Shown here: positions 60,273 through 64,000 of the stretch, one piece after another
Numbering within the stretch: position 1 is the stretch's first letter
How the letters are laid out: each line of letters starts with the position of its first letter
Assembly (NCBI RefSeq): GCF_042654525.1
Contig: NZ_JBHSGP010000014.1
Coordinates: 682,001 to 746,000 of the forward strand
Reading direction: 5' to 3'
Length of the DNA stretch: 64,000 bases
Origin: Geojedonia litorea
GTDB taxonomy: Bacteria; Bacteroidota; Bacteroidia; Flavobacteriales; Flavobacteriaceae
The notes under the pieces: generated by a model
What the model was told of the DNA's origin: nothing
Seen by the model: the letters and a program-made list of their open reading frames with translations, nothing else
Database searches by the model: none
Translations under genes and position numbers: made by a program

Positions 60273-62417
60273 ATGAAACAAGTCATTCAAAATTTTAAAA
60301 CAGGAGAATTATATGTCGATGAGGTACCTATGCCATCAATTTCAAAAGGGATGGTATTGGTTGAGAACAAATTTTCGTTGATAAGTGCGGGTACTGAAAG
60401 AGGGACCGTAAAGGTTGGAAAGGCTAGCTTGTTAGGCAAAGCTAAACAAAGGCCAGACCTTGTTGCTCAAGTTCTACAGAACATTAAAAAGGAAGGCTTA
60501 AAAGCCACTCTGGATAAAGTTAAAACAAAACTAGATAGTTTAAAGGCCTTGGGCTACAGCACATCTGGTGTTGTTATGGCTTCAATGGATTCCAATGGCC
60601 AATTTCAAAAGGGAGATCGCGTTGCCTGCGCCGGCCAGGATTATGCCTCCCACTCTGAAATTGTGGGAATACCACAAAATTTGGTAGCCAAAATACCAGA
60701 TAATGTTTCCTTTGAAGATGCTTGTTTTACAACTCTTGGTGCCATTGCCCTGCAAGGCGTAAGGCAAAGTGAGCCTAAATTAGGAGATAATGTATGTGTA
60801 ATTGGTTTGGGATTATTGGGCCAAATTACTTGTCAACTACTAAAAGCTAATGGGTGCAATGTTTTTGGTATAGATTTATCTCCTAGACTAGTTAGTTTAG
60901 CCAAAGAAACATCTGCTGACGAAGCCATGTTAAGAGGCGATTCAAATTTATTGGCAACCGCCGATAACTTTACATCTGGTCACGGTTTTGATAGTATTAT
61001 TATTACTGCCGCCGCACCTTCTAACGATCCAATAGAACTATCTGCGGTAATTGCACGTAAAAAAGGTTGTGTTGTGGTTGTAGGAGCAGTAAAAATGGAT
61101 ATACCTCGAGACCCACATTTTTATAGGAAAGAGTTGGATTTACGTATGTCTTGCTCATATGGTCCTGGGCGATATGATGTAAATTATGAAGAAAATGGAG
61201 AAGATTATCCATATGCTTATGTGAGATGGACTGAACAAAGAAACATGGAGGCTTTCTTAAAATTAATATCTAATGGAGCCATAAATTTAAAACCTCTTAC
61301 AACACATGTTTTTGACATCATTGATGCAGAAAAAGCTTATGATATTGTACTTGGAAAGGTTGAAGAACCTTCGATAGGAATTTTATTGAGGTATCCAGAA
61401 GAAAACCCTAACAAAACTATAGCTAGCGTTAAAGTTAACAATAAAAAAATTCAAAAAGTTAATGCTGGATTTATTGGCGCTGGGAGTTTTGCACAAAGTT
61501 ACTTGATACCAAATGTTAAATCACATGGTGCATCATTGGATACAGTAGTAACAACAAAAGGAATCACATCAAAAAATGTTGCTGAAAAATTTGGATTCAA
61601 TCAAGCATCTTCAAACTACAATGATGTAATTCAAAATCCAAATATTAATACGGTTTTTGTAGCTACTCCTCATAACACCCATGCTCATTATACTATTTTG
61701 GGGCTGAATGCCAATAAAAATGTTTTTGTTGAAAAACCTTTAGCAATGACCATTGAAGAATTGAGTGCTGTAGAAGAAGCCTATAGTAAAACTGAAGGCA
61801 GATTAATGGTTGGATTTAACCGTAGATTTGCCGAAGTTTCGAAGTCAATCAAAAAAGCCTTTCAAGGTTTAACGGAGCCTATCTTTGTTAATATTAGAGT
61901 GAATGCTGGATTTATCCCTAAAGACCATTGGACTCAAAACCCAGAGTTGGGGGGCGGAAGAATTATTGGCGAAATGTGCCATTTCATTGATCTGATGCAA
62001 TATTTTTCGGATTCTGAACCCGTAAAAGTCTTTGCAGAATGTATTAATACAGATAACTCAAAAATCAAACCAGATGATAATATTTCAATTATTGTAAAAT
62101 TTAAAAATGGCTCAATTGGAAATTTAAATTACTTGGCAAATGGAGATAAATCGCTTCCAAAAGAAAGCATTGAAGTATTTGGAGGCGGTAAAGTTGGAAG
62201 AATCCATGATTTTAGATCGGGAGAGTTACATGAAAAAAACAAGCAAATAAAACTAAAATCACCTTCTAAAGGGCATAAAGAGGAAATTCAAGAGTTTGTT
62301 AAATCTATTGAACAAGGGCATAATTCACCAATTAGTTTTCAGTCAATTAAATACACAACCTTAACCACTTTAAAAATTATTGATAGCTTAAACACCGGTT
62401 TACCTCAAAGCATTTAA
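60273..62417 (+). CDS. Bi-domain oxidoreductase (zinc-type dehydrogenase + Gfo/Idh/MocA)
   Basis: A 714-residue fusion. The N-terminal half (about 1-375) is a medium-chain zinc-type dehydrogenase with GDRVACAGQDYASHSEIV near 114-131 and the Rossmann motif GLGLLGQ at 178-184. The C-terminal half (about 395-714) is a Gfo/Idh/MocA oxidoreductase with AGFIGAGSFAQ (about 395-406) and VEKPLAMT (about 487-494), then GGGRIIGEMCHFIDLMQYF. Such bi-domain enzymes are regular members of bacterial exopolysaccharide loci, where they may catalyse linked oxidation and reduction steps on a (nucleotide-)sugar. The exact reaction is not established. It is followed by a Wzy-like gene. Confidence 0.92.
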   Translation: MKQVIQNFKTGELYVDEVPMPSISKGMVLVENKFSLISAGTERGTVKVGKASLLGKAKQRPDLVAQVLQNIKKEGLKATLDKVKTKLDSLKALGYSTSGVVMASMDSNGQFQKGDRVACAGQDYASHSEIVGIPQNLVAKIPDNVSFEDACFTTLGAIALQGVRQSEPKLGDNVCVIGLGLLGQITCQLLKANGCNVFGIDLSPRLVSLAKETSADEAMLRGDSNLLATADNFTSGHGFDSIIITAAAPSNDPIELSAVIARKKGCVVVVGAVKMDIPRDPHFYRKELDLRMSCSYGPGRYDVNYEENGEDYPYAYVRWTEQRNMEAFLKLISNGAINLKPLTTHVFDIIDAEKAYDIVLGKVEEPSIGILLRYPEENPNKTIASVKVNNKKIQKVNAGFIGAGSFAQSYLIPNVKSHGASLDTVVTTKGITSKNVAEKFGFNQASSNYNDVIQNPNINTVFVATPHNTHAHYTILGLNANKNVFVEKPLAMTIEELSAVEEAYSKTEGRLMVGFNRRFAEVSKSIKKAFQGLTEPIFVNIRVNAGFIPKDHWTQNPELGGGRIIGEMCHFIDLMQYFSDSEPVKVFAECINTDNSKIKPDDNISIIVKFKNGSIGNLNYLANGDKSLPKESIEVFGGGKVGRIHDFRSGELHEKNKQIKLKSPSKGHKEEIQEFVKSIEQGHNSPISFQSIKYTTLTTLKIIDSLNTGLPQSI

Positions 62418-62436
62418 ACGGTAAATAAAGGTACAG

Positions 62437-63627
62437 ATGGACAAGAAATTAGCATGGTTTATAAGTATAGCTCTAGTTATGGATCTTGCTTTGCTTGGTT
62501 TATTTGGTAAATCATACACAACTCTATTGGTAATTAAGCCTTTTTTTTATGCACATGATTTAGTGTTGCTAACTATTGGCCTACTATCAATTCCATATTT
62601 TAGATTTAAACATAGAATAAAAAGTGTCGAACTTTTTTTCGGTATTTCTTGCGTATATCTAATATATTCTTTTTTAAAATTGAACCTTGAGGATTCATAT
62701 TATATTTTAAGACAGTTTATGTTATTTGGGTATGGAATAGTGATCTACTTTATATTCAATAGATTAACAAGTTTAGAAATTACGTATAAAAACCTTGTAA
62801 AATACCTTATCTATTTTGGTGTATTCTGCTTTATAATTCAAGCATTGAATATAACCTATGTAATTGTTTTCAAGTCTTACGATCCTATTTTGCATAAATA
62901 TTATTATTCACCAATAATCATGCTAGGGTTGTTACTTATGGGTAGTTATGTGCTTATCAATATAAAAAACACTTATTTAAAACATATTTTATTCATCTTA
63001 ATCTTTTATATCTCTCTTACAACAGGGCATGATTCCTTATATTTAAGTTTAGGATTGGTTTACTTTTCGTATTGGTTTTTAAAAGCAAATAAAAGTCAAA
63101 GAATTATTTTGACAGTGAGTCTATTGGCAGTTGGAGTTTGTGTTTTTGCATTTGTTCCTACCTTTACTGATGTTAACATGAAATGGCGCTTTTTATTCTG
63201 GAAAGATTCATTAAGTAAAGTCATTGACAACTATCTTATATTTGGAGACGGTTTTGGTATTCAATATGCATCTGATGAGACAGTGTCGAAGCTAAATGAG
63301 TTATTTTCTTGGCCAATAAGCGGTCCTCAAATTGTTGGTGATGGTAAATATTTATGTGCTCCACACAATTCTTTTATTTCAATGATACTTCATATCGGAA
63401 TTTTATCAATTTTCCTGCTGATTTATCCGTTAAAAACACTTTTCACCAATAAAAAATTACTAAAGGATAATGAAGTTTTATTTTTGTTTTTGAATTTATT
63501 GGGCATTGCAATATTTTGTTCATTTAATGTTATTCTTGAATTACCACATTCGTCTTCATTATTTTGGATTGTATATTTTGGGTTGGTTTTTAAATTGAAC
63601 GATAATAAATATCAGAATGAATTTTAG
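62437..63627 (+). CDS. Wzy/O-antigen ligase-like membrane protein (third copy)
   Basis: A 396-residue polytopic protein with about 11 membrane segments. A large periplasmic loop (about residues 250-320) has the sequence WRFLFWKDSL and then FGDGFGIQY and CAPHNSFISMILHIGI. The His-Asn-Ser motif and the GDGFG motif are the Wzy_C/WaaL pattern. It is a third such protein in the locus, after those at 41975 and 43224. The three differ strongly in sequence, so they are not a recent duplication. The stop overlaps the start of the next gene by 11 bases. Confidence 0.82.
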   Translation: MDKKLAWFISIALVMDLALLGLFGKSYTTLLVIKPFFYAHDLVLLTIGLLSIPYFRFKHRIKSVELFFGISCVYLIYSFLKLNLEDSYYILRQFMLFGYGIVIYFIFNRLTSLEITYKNLVKYLIYFGVFCFIIQALNITYVIVFKSYDPILHKYYYSPIIMLGLLLMGSYVLINIKNTYLKHILFILIFYISLTTGHDSLYLSLGLVYFSYWFLKANKSQRIILTVSLLAVGVCVFAFVPTFTDVNMKWRFLFWKDSLSKVIDNYLIFGDGFGIQYASDETVSKLNELFSWPISGPQIVGDGKYLCAPHNSFISMILHIGILSIFLLIYPLKTLFTNKKLLKDNEVLFLFLNLLGIAIFCSFNVILELPHSSSLFWIVYFGLVFKLNDNKYQNEF

Positions 63628-64000
63628 AGAAAGCTTTGAAAATTTAAAAATTTACTGTGAACAAGAGTATTACAAAGGGTGGGACCCTTATGATGGATTA
63701 AATAGCTGGATTATACAAAATACGTTTTTAGGAAAATCCCGTTTTTTTAGATTAGCATGGATTCAACTTTTCAAAAGGAACCCTATAAATTTAAGAACGT
63801 TATTTGGAATTAAAAAGGCTTATAACCCCAAAGGACTTGGCTTATTCTTGACAGGCTATTGTAATCTTTATACCATAGAAAACAAAAAAGACTATTTAAA
63901 CAAAATAAATGAACTAGCCCAACAAATAATAGCCCTTAAAACCGAAGGGTATTCAGGAGCTTGTTGGGGCTATAACTTTGATTGGCAAGCAAGAGCCTTC
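63617..64000 (+). CDS. 5' end of a polysaccharide-cluster protein (truncated by window)
   Basis: An open frame of 128 codons that runs off the right edge. The protein starts MNFRESFENLKIYCEQEYYKG and contains WDPYDGLNSW (about 22-31), then IKKAYNPKGLGLFLTGYCNLY near 73-93 and the aromatic-rich GACWGYNFDW near 115. This resembles a family of about 400-residue, probably (alpha/alpha)6-barrel proteins in Bacteroidota polysaccharide loci, often mislabelled as delta-aminolevulinic acid dehydratase. That link is by memory and tentative. The start overlaps the previous gene by 11 bases. Confidence 0.6.
   Translation, partial: MNFRESFENLKIYCEQEYYKGWDPYDGLNSWIIQNTFLGKSRFFRLAWIQLFKRNPINLRTLFGIKKAYNPKGLGLFLTGYCNLYTIENKKDYLNKINELAQQIIALKTEGYSGACWGYNFDWQARAF

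Noticed and set aside
1..64000. CRISPR arrays, tRNA/rRNA genes, prophage or integrase
   Set aside because: No regularly spaced direct repeats, no tRNA-like T-loops in the two gaps above 300 bases, and no recombinase or phage-type proteins were seen. A dedicated tRNAscan or CRISPR search was not possible here.

Overview
The window is a low-GC stretch (roughly one third G+C by eye) from the chromosome of a Bacteroidota bacterium, most likely a marine member of the Flavobacteriaceae. The evidence is the type A type IX secretion sorting domain, the TAnnTTTG promoter elements with TTG about 19-23 bases upstream, the near absence of Shine-Dalgarno sequences, the sigma/FecR/TonB-receptor triad, the OmpH-type lipoprotein, and families largely restricted to this phylum (DUF4175, DUF4837, DUF6909, DUF6438). 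No rRNA, tRNA, CRISPR array, integrase or transposase was recognised.

The left half (1-26300) is mostly conserved housekeeping chromosome. It begins with the tail of an acyltransferase-like gene. It then carries an SPFH protein, an outer-membrane barrel, gltX, an AlkB-type hydroxylase, a giant DUF4175 coiled-coil membrane protein overlapping ybeY, mnmG, a methyltransferase and an OmpH lipoprotein. mnmG is flanked by two perfect, oppositely oriented 16-bp parS sites, which suggests this region is bound by ParB and lies in the origin-proximal part of the chromosome. Next comes an ECF sigma / FecR anti-sigma / STN-TonB receptor regulatory set, whose sigma gene sits exactly between two perfect 36-bp inverted repeats. 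After that come holB, a secreted T9SS cargo protein, pgk, an MltD-like lytic transglycosylase, a DUF4837 lipoprotein, tatA, an M23 peptidase and a GH3-family protein.

The right half (26300-64000) is a surface-polysaccharide locus running almost entirely on the plus strand with overlapping or closely abutting genes. It opens with DUF6909 and a Wzz-like chain-length protein. rfbBACD (dTDP-L-rhamnose) follows, then a sulfate-activation block (cysQ, a duplicated DUF2061 protein, cysC, cysD, cysN) that would make and recycle PAPS, possibly for sulfated glycan. After a 344-bp leader-like gap come nucleotide-sugar genes (TviB/WbpO-type dehydrogenase, wecB, wecC), a Wzx-like flippase, two Wzy/WaaL-like membrane proteins, a minus-strand ATP-grasp + HAD pair and a GT4 glycosyltransferase.

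The least conventional part is 47100-60300. It holds PHP, PaaK/CapK-like adenylate-forming, aminotransferase, lipoprotein, HAD phosphatase and class II aldolase genes, then a tandem-duplicated nucleotidyltransferase, GtrA, GT2 and a GDPD-like protein. It ends with a fusion of a GT-C-like membrane transferase to a uridine-kinase/PRK-type kinase, and a second large GT-C-like protein. Together these look like a pathway for making, activating and attaching an unusual building block, but the chemistry is not deducible from sequence alone. The window ends with a bi-domain (zinc dehydrogenase + Gfo/Idh/MocA) oxidoreductase, a third Wzy-like protein and the start of a further polysaccharide-cluster gene.
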